NCBI GenBank assembly: GCA_902488965.1
Contig: CABTYA010000047.1
Coordinates: forward strand, 1-7,640
DNA: 7,640 nucleotides
Reading direction: 5' to 3'
Source of the DNA: an uncultured Veillonellaceae bacterium
GTDB lineage: Bacteria; Bacillota; Negativicutes; Veillonellales; Negativicoccaceae
A program made the position numbers and the translations under genes. The notes below the pieces were generated by a model, which saw only the letters and a list, made by a program, of their open reading frames with translations, ran no database searches and was not told where the DNA came from. This document shows positions 1 through 6,290 of this stretch, piece after piece. Position 1 is the stretch's first letter; each line of letters starts with the position of its first letter.

Positions 1-49
1 CCGCCACTTCCTGCGCCAAACGGAACAATGCTTCTTCTGCTGCGGTCAT
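1..49 (-). CDS. 5' end of an unidentified leftward gene (partial)
   Basis: Only the first 16 codons lie in the window, reading MTAAEEALFRLAQEVA. The start is supported by an AAAGGAGG ribosome binding site a few bases upstream (about 55-62) and by a promoter candidate at 86-113. The short peptide looks like an amphipathic helix and carries no recognisable family signature, so no function is proposed. The gene has its own promoter just downstream of the aminotransferase terminator, so it is probably a separate transcription unit. Confidence 0.7.
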   Translation of the reverse strand, partial: MTAAEEALFRLAQEVA

Positions 50-85
50 CCGACTGCCTCCTTTATCCTTCGTAGTATCTCATTT

Positions 86-113
86 ATTATACCATGTTGC
101 CGCCGCTTGACCA
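86..113 (-). promoter_or_regulatory. Promoter candidate for the leftmost gene
   Basis: On the minus strand a perfect TATAAT (86-91) is preceded by TG and one base, an extended -10. A TGGTCA box (108-113) lies 16 bp upstream and matches TTGACA at four of six positions. It sits between the terminator at 138-162 and the ribosome binding site of the gene starting at 49. Confidence 0.6.
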
Positions 114-137
114 GCGTCCGCACGGACTTCGGCGCAC

Positions 138-162
138 AAAAAAAGGACCGAAGTCCTTTTTT
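138..162 (-). terminator. Intrinsic terminator after the aminotransferase gene
   Basis: Read on the minus strand this is an A-run, GGAC, loop TTCG, GTCC, then seven T residues. The loop with its closing pair is the very stable cUUCGg tetraloop. It begins immediately after the aminotransferase stop codon (164-166). The symmetric A and T runs would let it act in both directions, but no rightward gene enters it here. Confidence 0.85.
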
Positions 163-163
163 G

Positions 164-1333
164 TCAAGCCCGATGCCGTGCCACGAATGCGGCCATCCGC
201 CGCAACGCCTCTTGCAGCTGATCCATTCCCGTCGCATACGAGCAACGGATATGTCCCTTGCCCTGCTCGCCGAATGCCGATCCCGGCACGACCGCGACTT
301 TCTCTTCGTACAGCAACTGCTCGGCAAATGCCGTATCGTCGAGTCCCGTCACCCGAATATCGGGGAAAATATAAAACGCCCCCTGCGGCTCGAACACCGG
401 CAATCCCATGTTGCACATCGCCCGATAAATCACCTGCCGACGACGATCGTACTCGGCTTTCATCGCCGCTACATCATCGTCGCACTCACGCAACGCGGTA
501 ATCGCACCGTACTGCCCCGTCACGCCCGCACACAAAATCGCATACTGATGGATTTTGTTCATCATCGCGGTCACTTCCGCCGGCGCGCAGAAATAGCCGA
601 CCCGCATGCCCGTCATCGCATGCGCTTTGGAAAATCCATTGAGCAGAATCGTCCGCTCCTTCATTCTCGGCAGCGACGCGACGGACGTATGCGTCCCCGT
701 ATAGGTGAGATCGCCATAAATCTCGTCGGAAATCACGATGAGGTCGTGTTCTTGAGCGAATGCCGCCACTTCGAGCAAGGCCTCGCGTCCCATAATCGTC
801 CCCGTCGGATTGTTCGGGAATCCGATCAGCAACGCTTTGGTCCGCGGCGTAACCGCACGTTCCAAGGCGTCGACCGTCAGTCGAAAATCGTCCTTGAAAT
901 ACGTCGGGACCAAGACCGGCGTCCCGCCCGCCAGCGTTACGGCGGCCGGATAGGCGACATATGCGGGGTCGGGGATCAACACCTCGTCCCCCGGTCTCAG
1001 GATAGCCCGCATCGCAAGATCGATGGCTTCCGATACGCCGACCGTGATGACAATCTCCGTTTGCGGGTCATACTCCGTGCCGTATTTCCGTGCCAGCATG
1101 GCGGCAATCTCGCGCCGCAGCTCGATCAGCCCCGCATTGGCGGTATACGATGTGCGGCCGTCCTTGAGCGACTGCACACAGGTATCGATTACCGCGCGCG
1201 GTGCGGAAAAGTCCGGCTCGCCGACGCCAAGTGAAATGACGCCTTCCATCGTCGCCGCCAAATCAAAAAACTTGCGAATCCCCGACGGCGGCAATGTCGC
1301 GACCGCCGGTGCGATTTTATCCTGCCAGTTCAT
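164..1333 (-). CDS. Class I/II PLP-dependent aminotransferase
   Basis: A 389-residue cytoplasmic fold-type-I aminotransferase of the aspartate/aromatic/PatA-like group. Visible landmarks are GVGEPDF (36-42), NNPTG (174-178) with the PLP-contacting Asn, SDEIY (202-206) with the Asp that pairs with the pyridine nitrogen, the Schiff-base lysine K236 in GFSKAHAMTGMRVG, and R363 in HIRCSYA, the expected substrate-carboxylate arginine. Length is normal for the family. The ATG at 1333 is chosen because GGAGGAG lies just upstream; an ATG further out at 1390 lies inside tpx and has no such site. It follows tpx by 22 bp on the same strand, so the two are probably co-transcribed. Substrate specificity (Asp, aromatic, or an N-acetyl-LL-diaminopimelate-like substrate) cannot be read from these motifs. 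Confidence 0.93.
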   Translation of the reverse strand: MNWQDKIAPAVATLPPSGIRKFFDLAATMEGVISLGVGEPDFSAPRAVIDTCVQSLKDGRTSYTANAGLIELRREIAAMLARKYGTEYDPQTEIVITVGVSEAIDLAMRAILRPGDEVLIPDPAYVAYPAAVTLAGGTPVLVPTYFKDDFRLTVDALERAVTPRTKALLIGFPNNPTGTIMGREALLEVAAFAQEHDLIVISDEIYGDLTYTGTHTSVASLPRMKERTILLNGFSKAHAMTGMRVGYFCAPAEVTAMMNKIHQYAILCAGVTGQYGAITALRECDDDVAAMKAEYDRRRQVIYRAMCNMGLPVFEPQGAFYIFPDIRVTGLDDTAFAEQLLYEEKVAVVPGSAFGEQGKGHIRCSYATGMDQLQEALRRMAAFVARHRA

Positions 1334-1355
1334 AGTTTCTCCTCCGCGTGTAAAC

Positions 1356-1859
1356 TCAGACCAGTTCTTTGACCGCCGCCAGCGCCGCATCGAAATCGAC
1401 AGCCTGCGTCACTTCCGGTACATATTCGACATAGCGAACGACACCGTCGCGGTCGATGACCACATTCCCGCGGCTCAGCAGGCGGTATTCGTTCATCAAA
1501 AAGCCGTACTTCGTCCCGAATTCCGCATCGCGGTGATCGGACAACGCAACGACCCGATCCAGTCCTTCCGCCGCGCAAAAACGCTGCTGGGCAAACGGCA
1601 AGTCCATGCTGACCGCAATCACGACGACATCATCTCCCGCCGCCGTCGCTTCCTGATTAAAGCGGCGCACCTGAGCCTGACACACGCCGGTGTCCATCGA
1701 GGGCATCGACGACAGAACGACGACTTTTCCCGCATAATCGCTCAGTTTTACGGTCTTCAATTCTCCCGTCACCAACGTCACGTCCGGCGCCTTGTCGCCG
1801 ACTTGTACCGGCGTGCCCGCCAAGGTGACCGGTGTACCTCCGAATGTATGCTGCTCCAT
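1356..1859 (-). CDS. tpx: Thiol peroxidase Tpx (atypical 2-Cys peroxiredoxin)
   Basis: A 167-residue thiol peroxidase that reduces H2O2 and alkyl hydroperoxides in the cytoplasm, in known members with electrons from thioredoxin. The peroxidatic cysteine is C60 in PSMDTGVC (53-60), the resolving cysteine is C95 in QQRFC, and the conserved active-site threonine (T57) and an arginine (R130) are present. C60/C95 closely match the spacing in E. coli Tpx. The N-terminal TFGGTPVTLAG and the GDKAPD segment are typical. The ATG at 1859 has AAAGGAGG about nine bases upstream; an earlier in-frame ATG at 1895 lies upstream of that site and is rejected. It heads a likely two-gene transcript with the aminotransferase and diverges from the RuBisCO-like gene across about 127 bp. 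Confidence 0.95.
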   Translation of the reverse strand: MEQHTFGGTPVTLAGTPVQVGDKAPDVTLVTGELKTVKLSDYAGKVVVLSSMPSMDTGVCQAQVRRFNQEATAAGDDVVVIAVSMDLPFAQQRFCAAEGLDRVVALSDHRDAEFGTKYGFLMNEYRLLSRGNVVIDRDGVVRYVEYVPEVTQAVDFDAALAAVKELV

Positions 1860-1901
1860 GATGATTCCTCCTTTGCCAACAACTCTTTTCTCCATAGCAT
1901 C

Positions 1902-1910
1902 AGTATATCA
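1902..1910 (-). promoter_or_regulatory. Extended -10 promoter candidate for tpx
   Basis: The minus strand reads TGATATACT here, a TATACT box (1902-1907) with the TGn extension. No good -35 is visible 16-18 bp upstream, which is tolerated by extended -10 promoters. It lies about 40 bp upstream of the tpx start codon. Confidence 0.5.
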
Positions 1911-1933
1911 CACCGCTCCGCATTCGTCCGCTG

Positions 1934-1962
1934 TTTACCGCCCTCGGCGAATCTGTTACACT
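1934..1962 (+). promoter_or_regulatory. Promoter candidate for the RuBisCO-like gene
   Basis: TTTACC (1934-1939) and TACACT (1957-1962) are separated by exactly 17 bp. Transcription would begin near 1969, giving a leader of under 20 bases that still includes the AAAGGAG ribosome binding site before ATG 1987. It is back to back with the tpx promoter, so one regulator could affect both; no clear operator is visible. Confidence 0.45.
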
Positions 1963-1986
1963 GTTGACAGCAAGAAAGGAGCCATT

Positions 1987-3126
1987 ATGACATTGACTAC
2001 TGCACCGCGCTGGCAAGCCGTCTATCGGATCGCGGCCGCCTCGCCGGAAGAAGCGCGCGCACGCGCGTTCAATATCGCGGTCGAACAAACCATCGAGTAT
2101 CCGTACGAATTAGTCGAAGGGACTCCCTTTGCCGAAGAGATCTGCGGTCAAATCACCGACCTCATCCCCGCGGAAAACGGCTGCTGGGAGGCGGTCATTT
2201 CCTATCCGACGGAGGCGGCGGGCGGCGAGCTCGTCCAATTCATCAATATGCTCTACGGAAACAGCTCCCTGCAGCCCGGCGTCCGCTTGACGGGTGTTTC
2301 TCTGCCCGACGCACTGCTCCGCCGCTACACCGGCGCCCGCTACGGCTATCACGGCCTGCGCCGCCGCTGGCACGTCCCGACGGGGCCCGTGCTCATGGGT
2401 GTCATCAAGCCGCTCGGCCACAGCACGGAGGAACTGGCCGCCATGGTATACGCCATGGCGCGCAGCGGCATTCACACCGTGAAAGACGACCACAACCTGC
2501 ACAATCAGGTCTGGGCCGCCTACGAGGACCGCATCACCCGCTGTGTCGAGGCGGCACGACAAGCCAATGCGCAGACCGGCGGGCACACCGCCTATCTCGC
2601 CAACGTCATGGCCGACGGCACGGAGCTCGTCGAACGCGCCTACTATGCTCAGGAAGCGGGTGCGGACGGCATCATGCTCTCGCCCAGTATCGCCGGCTGG
2701 GGCATCGTCCGCGACCTCGCCCGCCGCGAGGACTTTACCTTGCCGATTCTGCTCCATCCCGCCCTGAGCGGTCCCTTTATCCGCCGCGAGGACACCGGCA
2801 TCGCCGCCCCGATATACAACGGCCTGCTGCCGCGGCTGGCCGGTGCGGACGGCGTCATCTTTACCGGCGGCGTCGGACGCTTTTCCTTTTCCGCCGCCAC
2901 CTGTCGCTCCACCCAAGCCGCCTGCCTTAGTGAGGACTTTGCCCTGCCCGCCGTCATGCCCTGCGCCGGCGGCGGCGTGACCCGTGCCGCCCTGCCCGCC
3001 CTGCGCGACCTCTACGGAGCGAATATCACGCTGCTCATCGGCGGCGACCTCTTTCGCAGCGGCCCCGACCTCACCGCCAACGTACATGCCCTGCAAGACG
3101 AGATTGACCGCGTCTACGGCAATTGA
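1987..3126 (+). CDS. RuBisCO-like protein (form IV RuBisCO large-subunit homologue)
   Basis: A 379-residue member of the RuBisCO superfamily, shorter than true large subunits (about 450-480). The N-terminal domain ends in YGNSSLQPGVRLTGVSLP (90-107), typical of RuBisCO-like proteins. The barrel shows GVIKPLG (138-144; K141 matches RuBisCO K175), VKDDHN (165-170; K166 matches carbamylated K201, D168 matches D203, H169 replaces E204), HPALSG (257-262) and the phosphate-binding CAGGG (326-330) and IGGD (351-354) loops. By alignment by eye, loop-6 K334 is R298 (GVGRF) and S379 is G328. These changes argue against carboxylase activity. Known form IV enzymes act as enolases, isomerases or decarboxylases on sugar phosphates; KDDH resembles, from memory, the clade that includes the isoapionate-pathway decarboxylase OiaX. 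No sugar-pathway gene is adjacent, so the substrate is unknown. ATG 1987 has AAAGGAG just upstream; the gene stands alone between a promoter and a terminator. Confidence 0.92.
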   Translation: MTLTTAPRWQAVYRIAAASPEEARARAFNIAVEQTIEYPYELVEGTPFAEEICGQITDLIPAENGCWEAVISYPTEAAGGELVQFINMLYGNSSLQPGVRLTGVSLPDALLRRYTGARYGYHGLRRRWHVPTGPVLMGVIKPLGHSTEELAAMVYAMARSGIHTVKDDHNLHNQVWAAYEDRITRCVEAARQANAQTGGHTAYLANVMADGTELVERAYYAQEAGADGIMLSPSIAGWGIVRDLARREDFTLPILLHPALSGPFIRREDTGIAAPIYNGLLPRLAGADGVIFTGGVGRFSFSAATCRSTQAACLSEDFALPAVMPCAGGGVTRAALPALRDLYGANITLLIGGDLFRSGPDLTANVHALQDEIDRVYGN

Positions 3127-3135
3127 ACCGAATAT

Positions 3136-3171
3136 AAAAAAGGTTTCCGTCAACCAACGGAAACCTTTTTT
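3136..3171. terminator. Bidirectional intrinsic terminator between convergent genes
   Basis: Six A, a 9-bp perfect stem (GGTTTCCGT with ACGGAAACC), a 6-base loop (CAACCA) and six T. The mirror-image A and T runs serve both the RuBisCO-like gene ending at 3126 and the leftward yjiG ending at 3182. Confidence 0.93.
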
Positions 3172-3181
3172 GATTGTGTAC

Positions 3182-3667
3182 TCAAACCAGAAAGCGCATC
3201 ACGATCATCGCCATCAGCGCATTCAAAATACTCGTCAACATCAGCAGCGGCCAATATTTTTTGCGGACATCGACCATCGCAAGCAAGCGCCCCATGTACT
3301 GCAGCTGCGAGCCCATCAGCACCGCCGCCGGCAACAAAATCGTCACATGCACGCCGTTCAATATCCCGCCGGCCACCAAACTCGCCGCGAGACCCACGCC
3401 GGCCGACAGCGACAGCCATGTCGCCAGCAGGACCGTAATCGCTTCACCCGGCAGGCCAAAAATGCCCATAATCGGACCGAATACATTCCCCAGGAAATCC
3501 ATGACCCCGAGCAACGTCAAAATATACGCAATCGTATACGCCATCAATACGTTCGGTACCATCGTATTGAGCGCGATGTTGAGGCCTTTGCGCGCACCGA
3601 CGACAAAGAGATCGACCGGATTGGTCGGTGCGACGGGAGCCGTTTGTTTCGTTGTATTCTCACTCAT
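3182..3667 (-). CDS. yjiG: YjiG-family membrane protein (nucleoside-recognition/Gate-type)
   Basis: A 161-residue integral membrane protein. After a polar N-terminus (1-20) there are about five hydrophobic segments, roughly 36-56, 60-82, 84-102, 104-121 and 138-160. The length and the stretch around NTMVPNVLMAYTIAYIL with the glycine-rich GILNGVHVTILLPAA fit E. coli YjiG and the SpmB-like half of the Gate superfamily. Its ATG overlaps the stop of the upstream gene (ATGA at 3664-3667), and an AGGAGG ribosome binding site lies inside that gene, so translation is coupled and the products probably act as a pair. The transport substrate is not established for the family; the adjacent amidohydrolase suggests a peptide or acyl-amino acid. 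Confidence 0.85.
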   Translation of the reverse strand: MSENTTKQTAPVAPTNPVDLFVVGARKGLNIALNTMVPNVLMAYTIAYILTLLGVMDFLGNVFGPIMGIFGLPGEAITVLLATWLSLSAGVGLAASLVAGGILNGVHVTILLPAAVLMGSQLQYMGRLLAMVDVRKKYWPLLMLTSILNALMAMIVMRFLV

Positions 3668-4350
3668 CGGAAATCCTCCTTATACACCGTATCCAATACC
3701 ACGCGGACAAATGCGCCGCCGACAAACTTGAAGACAAAAATCACCGCCAACGGAATGATGACCGGCAATACCATGACCGAAAACAATGCCGATCCCGTTG
3801 CGAAATAATTACTGATCATCCCCGCACCGCTGTACTGCCAGGCCGTCATGATCGTCAATTCACGTTCGTCGATGAGTCCGTCATCTTTGAGCTGACGGGT
3901 CAGCGCCCCGCCGGCATCCGTGCTCTGCATATCCGTGATGAGCGCCAACCCCGTAATCCCCGAAATCCCGAGAATCGGCTTCAAGAGCGGCGTCATCAAA
4001 CGATGCGCAGCCCGCAGCGCGCCGTAATGCGACAAAATCTCCAAAATCCCGAGTGCGAGCATCACGGACGGTCCGAGCGAAAACGCAAACAGGAATCCCT
4101 GCCGTGCCGAAAAACCGCCTGCCCCCAAAAAGCTGTTGGTTGCGGGGGACTTCATCACCCCGTACTTGCCGATCAACGTCGTGTAGTCAAACGCACTCAG
4201 CCACTTGGCGCCATCGACATGCATGAGCACCCCTGAAAAAATGATAATGGCACTGATGAGCGCTACATACGCGCCGACTCCGACCTTGGGCATGTGCCGA
4301 TCGTCCTTCGTACTGTCGGACATGACCTGACCTTCTTTTTCTTCCTTCAT
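3664..4350 (-). CDS. yjiH: YjiH-family membrane protein (nucleoside-recognition/Gate-type)
   Basis: A 228-residue membrane protein, first gene of a two-gene leftward operon. A charged 24-residue N-terminus precedes a helix at about 25-43; further hydrophobic segments lie near 83-106, 123-139 and 183-208. The polar loop GLALITDMQSTDAGGALTRQL (134-154) and WQYSGAGMISNYFATGSALF (171-190) are the conserved-looking Gate-domain parts. ATG 4350 is chosen because GGAGGGGGG lies just upstream; a second ATG at 4323 has a weaker site. Reading frame extends further upstream but overlaps the promoter. The pair yjiH-yjiG diverges from an M20 hydrolase gene, as yjiG/yjiH neighbour the isoaspartyl dipeptidase gene iadA in E. 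coli. Confidence 0.85.
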   Translation of the reverse strand: MKEEKEGQVMSDSTKDDRHMPKVGVGAYVALISAIIIFSGVLMHVDGAKWLSAFDYTTLIGKYGVMKSPATNSFLGAGGFSARQGFLFAFSLGPSVMLALGILEILSHYGALRAAHRLMTPLLKPILGISGITGLALITDMQSTDAGGALTRQLKDDGLIDERELTIMTAWQYSGAGMISNYFATGSALFSVMVLPVIIPLAVIFVFKFVGGAFVRVVLDTVYKEDFR

Positions 4351-4381
4351 ATCTATCCCCCCTCCGGTAATTAATGTCACT

Positions 4382-4410
4382 ATTATATCGAAAATTGTCC
4401 GTTTGCACAA
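4382..4410 (-). promoter_or_regulatory. Promoter candidate for yjiH-yjiG
   Basis: On the minus strand a perfect TATAAT (4382-4387) lies 17 bp from TTGTGC (4405-4410). Transcription would begin about 25 bases upstream of ATG 4350. The -35 and spacer overlap an imperfect dyad (TTGT, 8 bases, ACAA at 4395-4410) that might bind a regulator. Confidence 0.6.
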
Positions 4411-4462
4411 TACTTTTGTACATGAAACATCCGCGTTTCCCAGTGCCGGCATCGCCAGCTCC

Positions 4463-4476
4463 CTATGTATACAAGT
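4463..4476. promoter_or_regulatory. Palindrome, possible regulator-binding site
   Basis: The 8-bp perfect palindrome TGTATACA (4466-4473) is extended on the right to TACAAGT. The right half matches the half-site of GntR-type operators (TTGTATACAA-like) but the outer left half is degenerate. It lies in the control region between the divergent yjiH and M20 promoters. No regulator gene is in the window. Confidence 0.3.
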
Positions 4477-4496
4477 CATTATCCCCCGTCAGCGCA

Positions 4497-4526
4497 ATGT
4501 TTGGTGTATAATGTTTGGTGTATAAT
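4497..4526 (+). promoter_or_regulatory. M20 gene promoter with a 14-bp tandem duplication
   Basis: The unit ATGTTTGGTGTATA occurs twice head to tail (4497-4510, 4511-4524). Each copy with its following bases makes a perfect TATAAT (4507-4512 and 4521-4526). No strong TTGACA box sits 16-18 bp upstream of either; the best for the second is the TGTTTG region near 4498. The M20 ribosome binding site AAAGGAGGT is at 4542-4550. Confidence 0.6.
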
Positions 4527-4557
4527 AAATTTACCATTCATAAAGGAGGTCATTCTG

Positions 4558-5661
4558 ATGGCAAGAGAACAGGAAATCAGAAAATATTTACACACCATCC
4601 CCGAAACGGGATTCAACGAACACCGCACCGCGGCATTTCTCGCTGACGCTCTCACCCAAGCAGGCTATGAAGTCACGGCCGGACTCGGCGGCAAGACTGG
4701 CGTTGTCGGTGTTTTGGATAGCGGCGTACCCGGCCCCGTGATGGGGGTGCGCGCGGATATCGATGCCCTCGGCCACATTGTTGACGGCAAGCCTACCGCC
4801 ATTCACAGCTGCGGACACGACGGCCACATGGCCATGGCTCTCGCCGCCGCGGAAGAAATCATCCGTGACGGTCTTGTTAAACGCGGCCGCCTGAAAATCA
4901 TTTTCCAACCGGCGGAAGAAATCGGACTCGGTGCGTACAGCATTGTCGACAGCGGCATCCTCGACGACGTCGAGTACCTGATCGGCCAGCACGTCCGTCC
5001 GATTGAAGAAGCCCACAACGGCCAAGCCTCTCCCGCGATGTACTATTCCGCTTGCGGCACGTGGGAAGTCGACATCACCGGCCAACGCGCCCATGCGGCC
5101 CGACCGCATCTCGGCCACAATGCGCTCGATGCGGCGGCGGCGGTCATTCAAGCCGTCAACGCCGTCCATTGCGACCCGCGTCGCTCCTTCAGCATCAAAG
5201 CGACCCGCTGCCTCTGCGACGCCGGCGCGACCAACGCGATTCCCGACACGGCACACCTCGCCTTTGACCTGCGCGCGGAAGACAACCCGACGATGGAACT
5301 GCTGCAAGAACGCTCGCGACTGGCGATTGAACAATCCGCCGCCGCCTACGGCTGCAGTGCCTCGCTCACCATGACCAAGGCACTGCCCGCCGCGGAATAT
5401 TCCGACGAAGTCGTCGAACTGCTCACGGAATGCATCACGAAAGTGCTCGGCAAAGACGGCCTGCTCCCGCCGCTCTCCACACCGGGCGGTGAAGACTTCT
5501 GCCACTACGTCAAAGCCAAACCCGAACTCAAAGTCGGCTTCTTCGGACTGGGCTGCGACCTCAAACCGGGACTGCACGCCCCCGACATGAGCTTCGACCC
5601 CGCGGCACTCACCAACGGCAAAAACATCTTGGTCGCCGCCGTCAAAAAACTGCTGGGATAA
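4558..5661 (+). CDS. M20-family metal-dependent amidohydrolase/peptidase (intact)
   Basis: A 367-residue cytoplasmic zinc-type amidohydrolase of the M20 (aminoacylase/hippurate/IAA-amino acid hydrolase) superfamily. Landmarks are HTIPETGFNEHRTAAFL (12-28), equivalent to the usual H-PE-EH-T start; RADID (65-69); HSCGHDGH (83-90) with C85 and H87 as expected metal ligands; QPAEE (117-121) with the catalytic/ligand Glu pair; GQHVRP (143-148); the dimerisation-domain GQRAHAARPHLG (185-196); GGEDF (320-324); and H350 in LHAPDM. It is somewhat short for the family and lacks the PVxEETGLP insertion seen in the second M20 protein of this window, so it is another subfamily. ATG 4558 has AAAGGAGGT seven bases upstream. 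Divergence from yjiH-yjiG suggests it hydrolyses what that pair transports. The exact substrate is unknown. Confidence 0.92.
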   Translation: MAREQEIRKYLHTIPETGFNEHRTAAFLADALTQAGYEVTAGLGGKTGVVGVLDSGVPGPVMGVRADIDALGHIVDGKPTAIHSCGHDGHMAMALAAAEEIIRDGLVKRGRLKIIFQPAEEIGLGAYSIVDSGILDDVEYLIGQHVRPIEEAHNGQASPAMYYSACGTWEVDITGQRAHAARPHLGHNALDAAAAVIQAVNAVHCDPRRSFSIKATRCLCDAGATNAIPDTAHLAFDLRAEDNPTMELLQERSRLAIEQSAAAYGCSASLTMTKALPAAEYSDEVVELLTECITKVLGKDGLLPPLSTPGGEDFCHYVKAKPELKVGFFGLGCDLKPGLHAPDMSFDPAALTNGKNILVAAVKKLLG

Positions 5662-5681
5662 CGACAACTGAAAATCAACCG

Positions 5682-5710
5682 TTGCTCTGATTGTCACAAC
5701 ATGATATAAT
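5682..5710 (+). promoter_or_regulatory. tRNA-Arg promoter
   Basis: TTGCTC (5682-5687), a 17-bp spacer and a perfect TATAAT (5705-5710) with a TGA extension. Transcription would begin near 5717, about a dozen bases before the mature tRNA 5' end. Confidence 0.7.
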
Positions 5711-5728
5711 AGCGTGGTAAGTAAAAAT

Positions 5729-5803
5729 GCGCCTATAGCTCAGGGGATAGAGCACCGGTCTCCGGAACCGGGTGCGCAGGTTCGATTCCTGCTAGGCGCA
5801 CCA
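5729..5803 (+). tRNA. tRNA-Arg (anticodon CCG), CCA encoded
   Basis: A complete 75-base cloverleaf: acceptor stem GCGCCTA with TAGGCGC (7 bp), D stem GCTC with GAGC, anticodon stem CCGGT with ACCGG, loop CTCCGGA giving anticodon CCG (reads CGG), 4-base variable loop GTGC, T stem GCAGG with CCTGC around TTCGATT, discriminator A and encoded CCA. It is transcribed alone, with promoter and terminator. Its 3' end faces an integrase remnant, so it is the likely attachment site of a former integrated element. Confidence 0.98.
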
Positions 5804-5810
5804 GCATAAT

Positions 5811-5844
5811 AAAGGCCTCTCGAAAACTTGAGAAGCCTTTTTTT
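5811..5844 (+). terminator. Intrinsic terminator of the tRNA-Arg gene
   Basis: AAAGGC pairs with GCCTTT and TCTC with GAGA across one C/A mismatch, with a loop GAAAACTT, followed by a run of seven T. It begins eight bases after the tRNA CCA end. Confidence 0.85.
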
Positions 5845-5848
5845 CATG

Positions 5849-5872
5849 TTTGAGCCCAATTTTGAGCCCAAT
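5849..5872. repeat. 12-bp perfect tandem repeat, possible integrase arm sites
   Basis: TTTGAGCCCAAT occurs twice without a gap (5849-5860, 5861-5872). It lies between the tRNA terminator and the integrase remnant, where arm-type integrase binding repeats are often found in tRNA-integrated elements. The binding role is inferred from position only. The rest of 5845-5934 is AT-rich and holds no credible gene. Confidence 0.6.
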
Positions 5873-5934
5873 TGGATTTGGATTATTGGAAAAGGTACGT
5901 ACATAGGAAGCCTTTTCTTCTTAAAAATCATTCT

Positions 5935-6290
5935 TCAAGTATCGTTTGGAGCGATAATCGAATCAAGCGCAGTTACAGCAACACCTTGATTGGCCAGTGT
6001 TAAATGTGAATAGGTGTCTAAGGTCATGTCAATACTGCATGACCTAACCTTTCTTGAACGATTTTGGGGTTTATTCCGGCTAATAATAGTAGTGTTGCAT
6101 GAGTATGCCTTAGGTCATGAAAGCGAATATGACGCATGATTTTGGCATCTTTTAAAAGCTTTTGGAACTTTCTTGAACTGTAGTGTCTTTTGTTATAGCC
6201 GTGTCCGAATAGACCGCCTATGATCCAATCACAATTCTCATAAAGATTTCCTACGTTTTCTCTGTATGAGATCGGCGTATTGTCCATGCT
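5935..6290 (-). pseudogene. Tyrosine recombinase (integrase) 3' remnant, frameshifted
   Basis: Read leftward, the first frame (down to 6024) gives SRKFQKLLKDA, then IRFHDLRHTHATLLLLAG and NPKIVQERLGHA, the catalytic-domain HxLRH and LGH boxes of phage/ICE integrases. It then hits a stop. Skipping one base near 6036-6038 restores SIDMTLDTYSHLTLANQG and onward to a TGA at 5935-5937; this part carries the catalytic tyrosine (TYSHL). One base has therefore been lost between HA and SI. The N-terminal arm-binding and core-binding domains and the first catalytic Arg (box I) are absent, so the protein is inactive. The right boundary is approximate: integrase-like sequence fades by 6290 and M20 sequence begins by 6307. 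The AT-rich composition contrasts with the GC-rich genes on both sides, consistent with acquired DNA. Confidence 0.9.

Noticed and set aside
1964..1969. Perfect TTGACA upstream of the RuBisCO-like gene
   Set aside because: A -10 at the right distance would fall on the start codon and no TATAAT-like box is there, so the 1934-1962 pair is preferred.
1987..3126. Identity as a true CO2-fixing RuBisCO or as MtnW (methionine-salvage enolase)
   Set aside because: The loop-6 lysine and the third metal-ligand Glu are replaced, ruling out a normal carboxylase. MtnW keeps a KDDE motif and usually sits with other mtn genes, neither of which is seen.
4588..5697. Long open frame antisense to the intact M20 gene
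   Set aside because: A GC-rich shadow frame with low-complexity Arg/Gly/Val content, no ribosome binding site and no family motif; the plus-strand frame carries all M20 motifs. The same holds for the antisense frames over the RuBisCO-like gene (2110-3153) and second M20 gene (6238-7353), and the plus-strand frame over the aminotransferase (107-1234).
5740..5931. Leftward 63-residue reading frame ending in GAPSRNRTCAPGSGDRCSIP
   Set aside because: It is antisense to the tRNA-Arg; such frames are common artefacts over tRNA genes. Its upstream part may be a former integrase tail but has no ribosome binding site.
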